Assembly: GCA_900321365.1 (NCBI GenBank)
Contig: ONVT01000176.1
Span: 1 to 7,246 of the forward strand
Origin: an uncultured Eubacteriales bacterium
Lineage (GTDB): Bacteria > Bacillota_A > Clostridia > Lachnospirales > Lachnospiraceae
DNA: 7,246 nucleotides
Reading direction: 5' to 3'
This document shows positions 1 to 6,238 of the stretch, in pieces. A program made the position numbers and the translations under genes. The notes under the pieces are model-generated. The model did no database searches, was not told the DNA's origin, and saw only the letters and a list, made by a program, of their open reading frames with translations. Numbering within the stretch: position 1 is the stretch's first letter; the number at the start of each line of letters is the position of its first letter.

Positions 1-46
1 GATGCCATGGTGTCAGCGAAGCTGACGGAGTCCTGATGCCATAGTG
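1..46. repeat. Short direct repeat with a small hairpin
   Basis: A 12-base word occurs at 1-12 (GATGCCATGGTG) and again with one change at 35-46 (GATGCCATAGTG), giving a 34-base period. Between them, 12-26 is a hairpin with a 6-bp stem (GTCAGC/GCTGAC) and a GAA loop. The window edge cuts the element, so it could be the end of a longer tandem array or just a chance pair. All three + frames hit stops by position 42, so at most a few C-terminal codons of an upstream gene could be here. Confidence 0.35.
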
Positions 47-82
47 AAATCGTCCAAAACGGAAAAGAATTTCGTTCGCGAG

Positions 83-102
83 TATAATAGTGATAGTATA
101 AC
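83..102 (+). promoter_or_regulatory. Possible -10 region(s) for the DHHW-thyA-folA cluster
   Basis: A consensus -10 box TATAAT lies at 83-88 and a second near match, TATAAC, at 97-102. No convincing -35 box sits 16-18 bases upstream of either, so the call rests on the -10 words, the local AT-richness and the position 22-36 bases before the first start codon. Transcription could instead come through from an upstream gene outside the window. Confidence 0.35.
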
Positions 103-123
103 AGAATTGAGATTTGGGAATTC

Positions 124-1281
124 ATGAAAAAGAACCATCAGTCAGTCTATCTGAATACGATTTTCCTGCTCCTGATCTTCGGGTTTGCCGCCGCCAATAT
201 CATCCGGCCTCAGAGAGAGAGAAGCGAGGCTGAGAACCGCACCCTGGCGCAGCGCCCGGCGCTCACGTGGGATACGCTGATCTCCGGCAGGTTCGCGAAG
301 GACTATGAGAGCTATCTCGCTGACCAGTTTATTCTTCGGGACGACTGGATCACGCTCAGGACCGGTATTGAGAGGGCGGCGCTGAAACAGGAGATCAGCG
401 ACGTTTATTTTGCCCGGGACGATTACCTGATTGAGAAGCATTCAGGGACATTCACGCAGGAGACGGCAGAGCAGAACATAGCCAGGACCGGGGCATTCTT
501 CCGGAACCTGAGTGAGACCTATTCGCCGGAACACCTGACCTGCATGGTGGTTCCGAACGCAGTGGATATCCTGTCGGAGAAGCTTCCGGCGTTTGCGGAT
601 CCCTATGACGAAGAGGAGTATCTGGAGAAGATCCGTCAGGCGCTTCCGGAGGGCGTGTGGTTTGACGCGTCGCAGGTGCTGCGGGATTCCCACGAGGAGA
701 ACGAGGACAGGCAGCTCTACTACCGGACAGACCATCACTGGACGACGGGTGCCGCGTTTGATGCATGCAGGGCGTGGGCCGCAGAGAAAGGACTCGGATC
801 GATGGACGAGGACCAGTATGACGTATCGACAGTGACCGATTCGTTTGAGGGCACCATCGCTTCGAAGCTCGGAATTTCCGGGAGGGACGATTCCATCGAG
901 CGGTGGGATCCGAAGGAGTCGTTTGATTACTATCTGGTCTACGGGCAGTCCGATGATATCCGGAATACGATGTATCAGGAATCTTTCCTGGACACGAAAG
1001 ACAAATACGCTTATTTCTATGGCGGGAACTACGGTCTGATCGAGACAAAGATGCCGGACAGCCAGACCGGGAGAAGGCTTCTGATTATCAAGGATTCCTA
1101 CGCCCACTGCTTTGCGCCGTTTACCTGCGGACTCTTTGACGAGGTCGATATGGTCGATCCGAGGTATTACAATGCGAGTATCCAGGATCTGATCGCGTCG
1201 AAGTCCTACACGGATATCCTGCTTCTGTTCAACGCTGCCGGATTCGCGGAGGAGACGGCGCTGGCAAGACTTCTGGTCTGA
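124..1281 (+). CDS. DHHW-family membrane-anchored protein (AlgX/SGNH-like)
   Basis: This 385-residue protein begins with a short basic stretch followed by one hydrophobic segment (about residues 9-25), which fits a signal anchor that leaves the rest outside the membrane. The family signature DHHW is at residues 203-206 within YYRTDHHWTT, and the C-terminal block IKDSYA (Ser325) followed by VDPRYY matches the end of DHHW/AlgX-like proteins. An ENRTLAQRP motif after the anchor is also typical. Family members are SGNH-hydrolase-like and usually sit beside an MBOAT acyltransferase, with a presumed role in O-acetylating cell-surface polysaccharide. No MBOAT gene is in this window, so the acceptor is unknown. 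The start at 124 is preceded by a modest ribosome site (GGGA, 116-119). The gene ends 18 bases before thyA. The enzymatic role is inference; family membership is fairly secure. Confidence 0.8.
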   Translation: MKKNHQSVYLNTIFLLLIFGFAAANIIRPQRERSEAENRTLAQRPALTWDTLISGRFAKDYESYLADQFILRDDWITLRTGIERAALKQEISDVYFARDDYLIEKHSGTFTQETAEQNIARTGAFFRNLSETYSPEHLTCMVVPNAVDILSEKLPAFADPYDEEEYLEKIRQALPEGVWFDASQVLRDSHEENEDRQLYYRTDHHWTTGAAFDACRAWAAEKGLGSMDEDQYDVSTVTDSFEGTIASKLGISGRDDSIERWDPKESFDYYLVYGQSDDIRNTMYQESFLDTKDKYAYFYGGNYGLIETKMPDSQTGRRLLIIKDSYAHCFAPFTCGLFDEVDMVDPRYYNASIQDLIASKSYTDILLLFNAAGFAEETALARLLV

Positions 1282-1299
1282 GAAAGGGGAAAAGATGCT

Positions 1300-2205
1300 A
1301 TGAGCCTGGCGGATAAAACTTTTATTGATATGTGTACGGATATCCTGGAGAACGGGACGAGCACCGAGGGAGAGAAGGTGCGGCCGCACTGGCCGGACGG
1401 AGCGGCGGCCTATACGATCAAGCGCTTCGGCGTCTGCAGCCGTTATGACCTGAGAAAGGAATTTCCGGCCCTGACCCTCAGGAAGACCGCACTGAAGAGC
1501 GCAATGGATGAGATCCTCTGGATCTGGCAGCGCAAGTCGAACAACATCCATGATCTCAAATCCCATATCTGGGATGAGTGGGCGGATCCGGACGGAAGCA
1601 TCGGGAAGGCCTACGGCTATCAGATGGGCGTAAAGCACATTTACAGGGAGGGACTCTTCGACCAGGTGGACCGGGTGCTGTTTGACCTGAAGCACAATCC
1701 CTACAGCCGCCGTATCATGACGAACATCTATGTGCATCAGGATCTCCATGAGATGAACCTGTATCCCTGCGCGTACAGCGTGACCTTCAATGTGACCAGA
1801 GAAAAGGTGGATCCCGACCCGCTCAGCCCCGCGGCACTCGACAGGATGCCGGAAGCGGACGCAAACGGGGAGCGCCTGGTTCTGAACGCCGTGCTGAACC
1901 AGCGGTCGAATGATGTCCTGACCGCAAACAACTGGAATGTCGCCCAGTACGCGATCCTGCTGATGATGATGGCACAGGTGAGCGATATGGTTCCTGGCGA
2001 GCTGGTCCATATGATCGCGGACGCGCATATCTATGACAGGCATATCCCGCTTGTCAGGGAACTGATCGCAAGGCAGCCTCTGAAAGCCCCGAAGGTATGG
2101 CTGGATCCGGATGTGACTAACTTCTATGATTTCACGACAGACAGCCTGTATTACGAGAACTACGAGACGCATGAGCAGATCCGGAACATCCCGGTGGCGA
2201 TCTGA
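1300..2205 (+). CDS. thyA: Thymidylate synthase ThyA
   Basis: ThyA methylates dUMP to dTMP in the cytoplasm, using 5,10-methylene-tetrahydrofolate and releasing dihydrofolate. The catalytic cysteine is Cys157 in LYPCAYSVTF. The phosphate-binding Arg is Arg202 in QRSND, the uracil-contacting Asn is Asn213 in NNWNVAQY, and the His/Tyr pair is His242/Tyr244 in DAHIYDRH. The protein has 301 residues, longer than the 264 of E. coli, with an extra segment (about 167-192) between the cysteine block and the RSND block and a clostridial-style N-terminus. As I recall the family, this is a lineage feature rather than damage. The start at 1300 follows a GAAAGGGG ribosome site; the ATG at 1295 meets a stop after one further codon. 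folA begins 21 bases downstream, so synthase and dihydrofolate recycler are probably co-transcribed. Confidence 0.97.
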   Translation: MSLADKTFIDMCTDILENGTSTEGEKVRPHWPDGAAAYTIKRFGVCSRYDLRKEFPALTLRKTALKSAMDEILWIWQRKSNNIHDLKSHIWDEWADPDGSIGKAYGYQMGVKHIYREGLFDQVDRVLFDLKHNPYSRRIMTNIYVHQDLHEMNLYPCAYSVTFNVTREKVDPDPLSPAALDRMPEADANGERLVLNAVLNQRSNDVLTANNWNVAQYAILLMMMAQVSDMVPGELVHMIADAHIYDRHIPLVRELIARQPLKAPKVWLDPDVTNFYDFTTDSLYYENYETHEQIRNIPVAI

Positions 2206-2226
2206 CAACTGTGGAGAGGTGAGAAA

Positions 2227-2718
2227 ATGAGAATGATTGCGGCGGCGGACAGAAAATGGGGGATCGGGAAAGACGGGAAACTGCTGGTGTCGATCCCTGC
2301 CGACATGAAGTATTTCCAGGCTCAGACAACCGGGCACACGGTTATCATGGGGAGAAAGACTCTGGAGAGTTTTCCGGGAGGAAAACCGCTGAAAAACAGA
2401 CGCAATATCGTCCTGACAAGGCAGAAAGACTTTTTCTGTGAAGGGGCGGAGACAGCGGGCAGCGTCGAAGAAGTCCTGGAGATGATCAGGGATACCAGTT
2501 CAGATGAGGTCTACTGCATCGGAGGAGCTGAAATATACCGCCAGTTCCTGCCGCATTGTGACACGGCACTGATCACCAGGCTTGACCATGTCTACGACTC
2601 GGACGCATACTTCCCGGATCTGGACCAGGACCCGGAGTGGGAACTGACAGAAGAGAGCGACGAGCAGGTCTTCTTCGACCTGACCTATCATTTCTGTATA
2701 TACAGACGAAAGAGATAA
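2227..2718 (+). CDS. folA: Dihydrofolate reductase
   Basis: FolA reduces dihydrofolate to tetrahydrofolate with NADPH, which restores the cofactor consumed by the adjacent thymidylate synthase. At 163 residues it has the usual bacterial length. The substrate-binding acid is Asp26 in SIPADMKYF, the NADPH-binding block is VIMGRKTLESFPG, and the GG-AEIY motif (Gly99-Tyr104) in CIGGAEIYRQFLP is intact. The position of E. coli Trp22, next to the substrate, is occupied by Val21 (KLLVSIP); I take this to be a lineage variant, though it could affect antifolate binding. The start is well fixed by a strong GAGGTGA ribosome site at 2216-2222. No clear terminator follows: a weak 7-bp bulged hairpin at 2726-2745 has no U-tract. 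Confidence 0.96.
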   Translation: MRMIAAADRKWGIGKDGKLLVSIPADMKYFQAQTTGHTVIMGRKTLESFPGGKPLKNRRNIVLTRQKDFFCEGAETAGSVEEVLEMIRDTSSDEVYCIGGAEIYRQFLPHCDTALITRLDHVYDSDAYFPDLDQDPEWELTEESDEQVFFDLTYHFCIYRRKR

Positions 2719-2774
2719 CTGTCCAGGAGCCCGTCATCCGGGTCCACATGGCACAGGAAGATTGCTTCTCGTCC

Positions 2775-2804
2775 TTGACATAATCATGTGCGTTCCCCTA
2801 TAGT
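2775..2804 (+). promoter_or_regulatory. Sigma-A-type promoter of the PfkB kinase gene
   Basis: A perfect -35 box TTGACA (2775-2780) and a near-consensus -10 box TATAGT (2799-2804) are separated by 18 bases. Transcription would start near 2811, about 55 bases before the GTG start of the kinase gene. This is the best promoter in the window by sequence and indicates that the kinase has its own transcription unit, separate from thyA-folA. Confidence 0.8.
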
Positions 2805-2814
2805 GTTTGGGAAC
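2792..2814. promoter_or_regulatory. Inverted repeat around the -10 box, possible operator
   Basis: GTTCCC at 2792-2797 and GGGAAC at 2809-2814 form a perfect 6-bp inverted repeat with an 11-base centre, and the -10 box sits inside that centre. A dimeric regulator bound here would block polymerase, so an operator is plausible. No regulator gene is nearby and six paired bases can arise by chance. Just downstream, the octamer AATGATCC is repeated in tandem at 2825-2840. Confidence 0.4.
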
Positions 2815-2866
2815 TGAAGCAGAAAATGATCCAATGATCCGCAACGACCGGTAGAAGGAGAAAGCT

Positions 2867-3799
2867 GTGATCTATACAGTTACTTTCAGTCCAAGCCTTG
2901 ACTATGTCGTCAGTGTTGATAACTTCCACACGGGTATTATCAACAGGACCACCTCGGAGAACGTGTATCCGGGTGGAAAAGGAGTCAATGTCTCCATCGC
3001 TCTCAAAAACTTCGGCTATGAGAACACCGCCCTGGGATTCATCGCGGGGTTCACGGGCGCGGAGATCAAGCGCCTCCTTCACGGGATCGGTGTACAGAAC
3101 AATTTCATCAATGTCGAGAAGGGCATGAGCCGTGTCAACATGAAGATCGTCTCTGACACGGAAACCGCGATCAACGGGCAGGGCCCCCAGATCACGGATG
3201 AGGACATCGGAATCCTGTATGCAAGGCTGCGCTGCCTGGTCGACGAGGACTACCTGGTCCTCGCGGGCCATATACCGGATGTGCTGCCTCCCACGATGTA
3301 CGAGCAGGTGCTCGAATTCCTGAACGGCAGGAACCTGAATGTCGTGGTGGATGCGGAGAAGGAGCTTCTGACCGGTACGCTGAAGTACCATCCGTGGCTC
3401 ATTAAACCGAACAGGGATGAGCTGGGAGACATCTTTGGCGTGAACATCAAAGACCGTGAGGACGCGATTCCATACGCAAAAAAACTGCAGGATATGGGCG
3501 CGAAAAATGTCCTCGTGAGCATGGGTGGAGACGGAGCGGTGCTCCTGTCCGCGGACGGTACGATCTACAGTGCGGATGCGCTGAAGGGGAATGTGGTGAG
3601 CACTGTCGGAGCGGGAGACTCCATGGTGGCAGGTTTCATTGCCGGATACCTCGGATCGGACGGAAACTATGAGACCGCGTTCCGGCAGGGTATGTGCGCC
3701 GGCGCGGCGAGCTCATTCAGCCTCGTAATCCCGGATGCCCGCCAGGTCGCCTACATGATGCGGGCCTCGCATTTTGAGATATCCATCCGTGAAGCGTAA
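2867..3799 (+). CDS. fruK: PfkB-family kinase, probable 1-phosphofructokinase
   Basis: This 310-residue cytoplasmic kinase belongs to the PfkB/ribokinase superfamily, in the FruK/LacC branch; the symbol pfkB is also used. FruK phosphorylates fructose-1-phosphate to fructose-1,6-bisphosphate. The N-terminus MIYTVTFSPSLDYVV, the substrate-binding PGGKGVNVS (residues 35-43), the KPNRDEL block and the C-terminal GAGDSMVAGF with catalytic base Asp251 are all present. It starts with GTG at 2867, fixed by an AGAAGGAG ribosome site at 2853-2860 and agreement with family N-termini. Unlike a classic fru operon, no fructose PTS permease or DeoR-type repressor is beside it. Tagatose-6-phosphate kinase (LacC) is the main alternative, and sequence alone cannot separate the two. 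Its last six codons lie in a tandem duplication that continues into the next intergenic region. Confidence 0.87.
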   Translation: MIYTVTFSPSLDYVVSVDNFHTGIINRTTSENVYPGGKGVNVSIALKNFGYENTALGFIAGFTGAEIKRLLHGIGVQNNFINVEKGMSRVNMKIVSDTETAINGQGPQITDEDIGILYARLRCLVDEDYLVLAGHIPDVLPPTMYEQVLEFLNGRNLNVVVDAEKELLTGTLKYHPWLIKPNRDELGDIFGVNIKDREDAIPYAKKLQDMGAKNVLVSMGGDGAVLLSADGTIYSADALKGNVVSTVGAGDSMVAGFIAGYLGSDGNYETAFRQGMCAGAASSFSLVIPDARQVAYMMRASHFEISIREA

Positions 3800-3890
3800 T
3801 GCGTAATTCGGCTTTCGCATCTGCATGATTCTGCGGGTATCCATTCGGGCGCAATGCTGAATACGGCTTTTCACACCTGCGTGATTCTGG
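3780..3890 (+). repeat. Diverged tandem duplication, two copies
   Basis: Copy 1 runs 3780-3837 and copy 2 3838-3890. Both begin TATCCAT and end GATTCTG or shortly after. The best-conserved core (3805-3833 against 3860-3889) matches at 25 of 29 aligned bases with one single-base gap, counted by eye. The upstream portions GCGTAATGCG and GCGCAATGCT also align. Copy 1 starts inside the coding end of the kinase gene and covers its stop codon. Copy 2 is wholly intergenic and holds the -35 half of the next promoter. Confidence 0.7.
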
Positions 3891-3896
3891 TATAAT
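3868..3896 (+). promoter_or_regulatory. Extended -10 promoter for the mgsA-like/rsmD/coaD operon
   Basis: A consensus -10 TATAAT at 3891-3896 is preceded by TGG, so it is an extended -10 (TGNTATAAT). A 4-of-6 match to the -35 box, TTTTCA, lies at 3868-3873 with a 17-base spacer. The start of transcription would be near 3903, leaving a leader of about 50 bases before the ATG at 3955. The promoter lies at the end of the tandem duplication. Confidence 0.72.
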
Positions 3897-3954
3897 GGCT
3901 GCAAAGAGACAGAAACATACAGGCCCTGAATCGTGCGAAGGATGGTGACAGGAT

Positions 3955-4359
3955 ATGAATATCGGTTTTCTTGCGGCAGGAAGCAGAAAAGACCTGATCG
4001 AGAATTTCTGCGTTGCATATAAGTATATCCTGGCAAAGCACAGACTCTTCGCCACGGAGATGACCGGCAGGAGGATTGAACAGGCGACGAACCTGAAGGT
4101 AAAGAAGTTCCTGGCGGGGGCCGTAGGCGGTGAGAAGCAGTTCATCGACATGATCCAGAGGAATTACATGGATCTGGTGATCTACTTTTACAACCCGATG
4201 ATGACCAGCCCGAATGAGCCGGATATCGTGGATATCACGAGAGAATGTGACCGCTACGGGATTCCGATCGCGACAAATATCGCGACTGCGGAAGCCATGG
4301 TTTTAGGGTTGGAGCAGGGAGACCTGGACTGGAGGGAGTCGATCCGGGCGGAGGACTGA
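3955..4359 (+). CDS. mgsA: Methylglyoxal synthase homologue with altered active site
   Basis: At 134 residues this matches the length and fold pattern of methylglyoxal synthase, which makes methylglyoxal from dihydroxyacetone phosphate. Family blocks present are TGRRIEQAT (37-45), the GG turn (58-59), EPDIVD (88-93), IPIATNIATAE (103-113) and GDLDWRE (122-128). Compared with the E. coli enzyme as I recall it, several active-site residues differ: His19 and Asp20 become Ala8 and Gly9, Thr47 becomes Met36, the catalytic base Asp71 becomes Glu60, Asp91 becomes Asn80 and His98 becomes Asn87. Lys23 (Lys12), Thr45 (Thr34), Thr48 (Thr37) and Asp101 (Asp90) are kept. The fold is convincing, but synthase activity is doubtful; a phosphate-ligand sensor or another reaction is possible. 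The reading frame is intact. The ribosome site is GGTGA around 3944-3948, and rsmD follows after one base. Confidence 0.82.
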   Translation: MNIGFLAAGSRKDLIENFCVAYKYILAKHRLFATEMTGRRIEQATNLKVKKFLAGAVGGEKQFIDMIQRNYMDLVIYFYNPMMTSPNEPDIVDITRECDRYGIPIATNIATAEAMVLGLEQGDLDWRESIRAED

Positions 4360-4360
4360 C

Positions 4361-4918
4361 ATGAGGGTAATTGCGGGCAGTGCCAGAAGCCTGCCGCTCA
4401 AAACACTGCGTGGAAGCACGACCAGACCTACCACGGACCGTATAAAGGAAACACTGTTTAATATGATCGCGGCCGACATTCCCGGAGGCCGCTTTCTTGA
4501 TCTGTTTTCCGGTTCGGGGGGCATCGGGATCGAAGCACTCAGCAGGGGAGCCTCGATGGCGGTATTCGTCGAGCAGGACAGGGCGGCGCTGCAGGTGATC
4601 CGGGAGAACCTGAAGTTCACGCATCTGGAGGACCGCGCAACCGTGATCGGGACAGACGCTGTCAGGGCAGTGGCCTCCATGAATCCTGATGTGTCCTTTG
4701 ATGTGATCTTCATGGATCCTCCCTATGGCCATGCGCTTGAGCGGAGGGTTCTTGAGGCGATCAGAAACAGCAGCATAGCAGATGAGAATACGCTCATTAT
4801 CATCGAGGCGTCGGCGGACACGGATTTTTCGTGGCTGGATGAACTCGGCTTTGAGATGAAGCGGGATAAGCGTTACGGTTCGAACAGGCATGTTTTTGTG
4901 AAAAGGATCCGGAGATGA
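4361..4918 (+). CDS. rsmD: 16S rRNA (guanine966-N2)-methyltransferase RsmD
   Basis: RsmD methylates N2 of G966 in 16S rRNA during assembly of the small ribosomal subunit, using S-adenosylmethionine. The 185-residue protein shows the family N-terminus MRVIAG, the [13 protein letters not shown] block (22-34), the SAM-binding motif [14 protein letters not shown] (46-59) and the catalytic DPPY (119-122). Its length is normal. It starts one base after the preceding stop codon, with its GGCGGAGG ribosome site inside the end of that gene, and its own stop overlaps the coaD start. This points to translational coupling across the three genes. Confidence 0.96.
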   Translation: MRVIAGSARSLPLKTLRGSTTRPTTDRIKETLFNMIAADIPGGRFLDLFSGSGGIGIEALSRGASMAVFVEQDRAALQVIRENLKFTHLEDRATVIGTDAVRAVASMNPDVSFDVIFMDPPYGHALERRVLEAIRNSSIADENTLIIIEASADTDFSWLDELGFEMKRDKRYGSNRHVFVKRIRR

Positions 4919-5415
4919 TCTCACGCAGCAGTACCATGAACAGAAGAGCAGTTTATCCGGGAAGTTTTGACCCAGTGACATACGGACATCTTGATATTAT
5001 AACCAGGGCATCGCAGACAGTGGACGAATTGATTGTCGGAGTACTGGTGAATCGCGCAAAAATTGCGTTGTTTTCTGTGGAAGAACGTGTTAAGATGTTA
5101 CAGATTATAACGAAAGACCTTCCGAACGTGAGGGTGGAATCCTTCCAGGGTCTTTTGGTTGATTTTGCGAAGGCTCAGGGCGCCGGTTTTATCGTCCGCG
5201 GTCTCCGGGCGATTACGGATTTTGATTATGAGCTGCAGATGTCGCAGACGAACCGGATCATGGCGCCGCAGATCGATACGATCTTCCTGACCACGAGTCT
5301 GGAGTATGCGTATCTGAGCAGTACGACAGTGAAGGAAGTGGCTTCGTACGGGGGAGACATTACGAAGTTCGTTCCTGATTATGTCGCGCAGGCTGTGATC
5401 GCAAAATACCGGTAA
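4915..5415 (+). CDS. coaD: Phosphopantetheine adenylyltransferase
   Basis: CoaD transfers AMP from ATP to 4'-phosphopantetheine, the penultimate step of coenzyme A synthesis. The nucleotidyltransferase signature [16 protein letters not shown] is at residues 14-29, with the TxGH motif at 22-25. The block [15 protein letters not shown] and the C-terminal [16 protein letters not shown] are intact. The start is ambiguous. ATG 4915 overlaps the rsmD stop in ATGA and has an AAAAGGA ribosome site (4901-4907) seven bases upstream, giving 166 residues. ATG 4936 (Met8, MNRRAVYPG) matches the usual family N-terminus and length (159) but lacks a good ribosome site. I keep 4915 because of the ribosome site and the overlap. 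Confidence 0.96.
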   Translation: MISRSSTMNRRAVYPGSFDPVTYGHLDIITRASQTVDELIVGVLVNRAKIALFSVEERVKMLQIITKDLPNVRVESFQGLLVDFAKAQGAGFIVRGLRAITDFDYELQMSQTNRIMAPQIDTIFLTTSLEYAYLSSTTVKEVASYGGDITKFVPDYVAQAVIAKYR

Positions 5416-5494
5416 CCATAGAACACATTTGGGGAGCAGTAGTTAATAGGGAGAGTGCAGGCGGGACGCCGCGTGCATAGTAAGGAGATTCAAT

Positions 5495-6121
5495 ATGGCC
5501 AGCAGGATAGAACAGATTATCGAAGAGATTGAGGAGTACATTGACGGCTGCAAGTTTCAGGCGCTTTCATCGACAAAGATCGTAGTCAACAAGGAAGAGC
5601 TGGAAGAGATGCTGCGGGAGCTTCGCATGAAGACTCCGGATGAGATCAAGCGTTACCAGAAGATAATCAGTAATAAGGATGCTATCCTCGCGGATGCGCA
5701 GCAGAAGGCGGATCAGATAATCGCGGACGCGCAGACGAAAGCGGACCGTATCGTCAGCGAGAGCGAGGTTATGCAGAAGGCGCTCGAACAGTCCAACCGC
5801 CTGATCGAGCAGACGAACCAGCAGGCACAGGAGATTGTCGACAACGCGACGAATGATTCGAACAATATCCGTATGAGTGCGATTGCCTATACGGATGAGA
5901 TGCTGGACAACCTTGAGAAGATCATGGCCCATACGCTGGATACTGCCGGCACCAGATATTCGAACTTTATCAATTCGATTCAGAGCTGCTATGATATCGT
6001 GACGAAGAACCGCAGAGAACTCTCGCCGCAGATTGCTCCGAGTGTCTCATACGGAAGAGATGCGGGTGCTGCGGGCGATGGCTCTGAAGCAGAAGAGAGC
6101 AAGGATGAACCGAAGGATTGA
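5495..6121 (+). CDS. DivIVA/SepIVA-like coiled-coil protein
   Basis: This soluble, mostly helical 208-residue protein has no signal peptide or membrane segment. Residues 5-60 form a conserved head (KIVVNKEELEEMLRELR, then TPDEIKRYQKIISNKDAIL). Three 11-residue repeats follow at 64-74, 75-85 and 86-96, the first two reading ILADAQQKADQ and IIADAQTKADR. Hendecad repeats like these occur in ATP-synthase b-type stalks, which may explain names such as ATPase or V-ATPase subunit given to such proteins, but no ATP-binding motif is visible. The head plus repeats, and the position after rsmD-coaD, recall the actinobacterial DivIVA/SepIVA-type division proteins; this is inference from memory. The helix continues to about residue 170, and the tail (180-208) is acidic and probably disordered. 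The start has a good TAAGGAGA ribosome site (5480-5487). The 79-base gap after coaD shows no clear promoter or terminator. Confidence 0.82.
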   Translation: MASRIEQIIEEIEEYIDGCKFQALSSTKIVVNKEELEEMLRELRMKTPDEIKRYQKIISNKDAILADAQQKADQIIADAQTKADRIVSESEVMQKALEQSNRLIEQTNQQAQEIVDNATNDSNNIRMSAIAYTDEMLDNLEKIMAHTLDTAGTRYSNFINSIQSCYDIVTKNRRELSPQIAPSVSYGRDAGAAGDGSEAEESKDEPKD

Positions 6122-6195
6122 TATAGAACCGGGGGTTTCAGGTTGATTAGAGAGAGGACTTTTCTTTAGAGGTCCGAACATACTGAGGAGGATTC

Positions 6196-6237
6196 CAGGG
6201 GCATCTGTAAACAGAATACAGATGCTCCTGTTTCTTT
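6196..6237 (+). terminator. Rho-independent terminator of the mgsA-like to coiled-coil operon
   Basis: A 14-bp stem pairs 6196-6209 with 6217-6230 (one G-U pair), closes on a 7-base loop and is followed by TTTCTTT at 6231-6237. It lies 74 bases after the coiled-coil stop codon. In the reverse direction no T-run follows, so it acts on + strand transcripts only. Confidence 0.9.
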
Positions 6238-6238
6238 G

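Noticed and set aside
1466..1900. Extra segment and divergent N-terminus of ThyA considered as a damaged or foreign enzyme
   Set aside because: All key residues (Cys157, Arg202, Asn213, His242, Tyr244) are intact and the layout matches the clostridial ThyA type.
442..2337. A 631-codon open frame on the - strand spanning the DHHW, thyA and folA genes
   Set aside because: It is antisense to three well-supported genes, has no family resemblance or ribosome site I can see, and is rich in His, Arg, Val and Ile as expected from the complement of GC-biased codons.
2726..2745. Hairpin after folA as a terminator
   Set aside because: The stem is only 7 bp with a bulge and no T-run follows it.
2798..3391. 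197-codon - strand frame across the kinase gene
   Set aside because: Antisense to a PfkB-family gene with intact motifs; no independent support.
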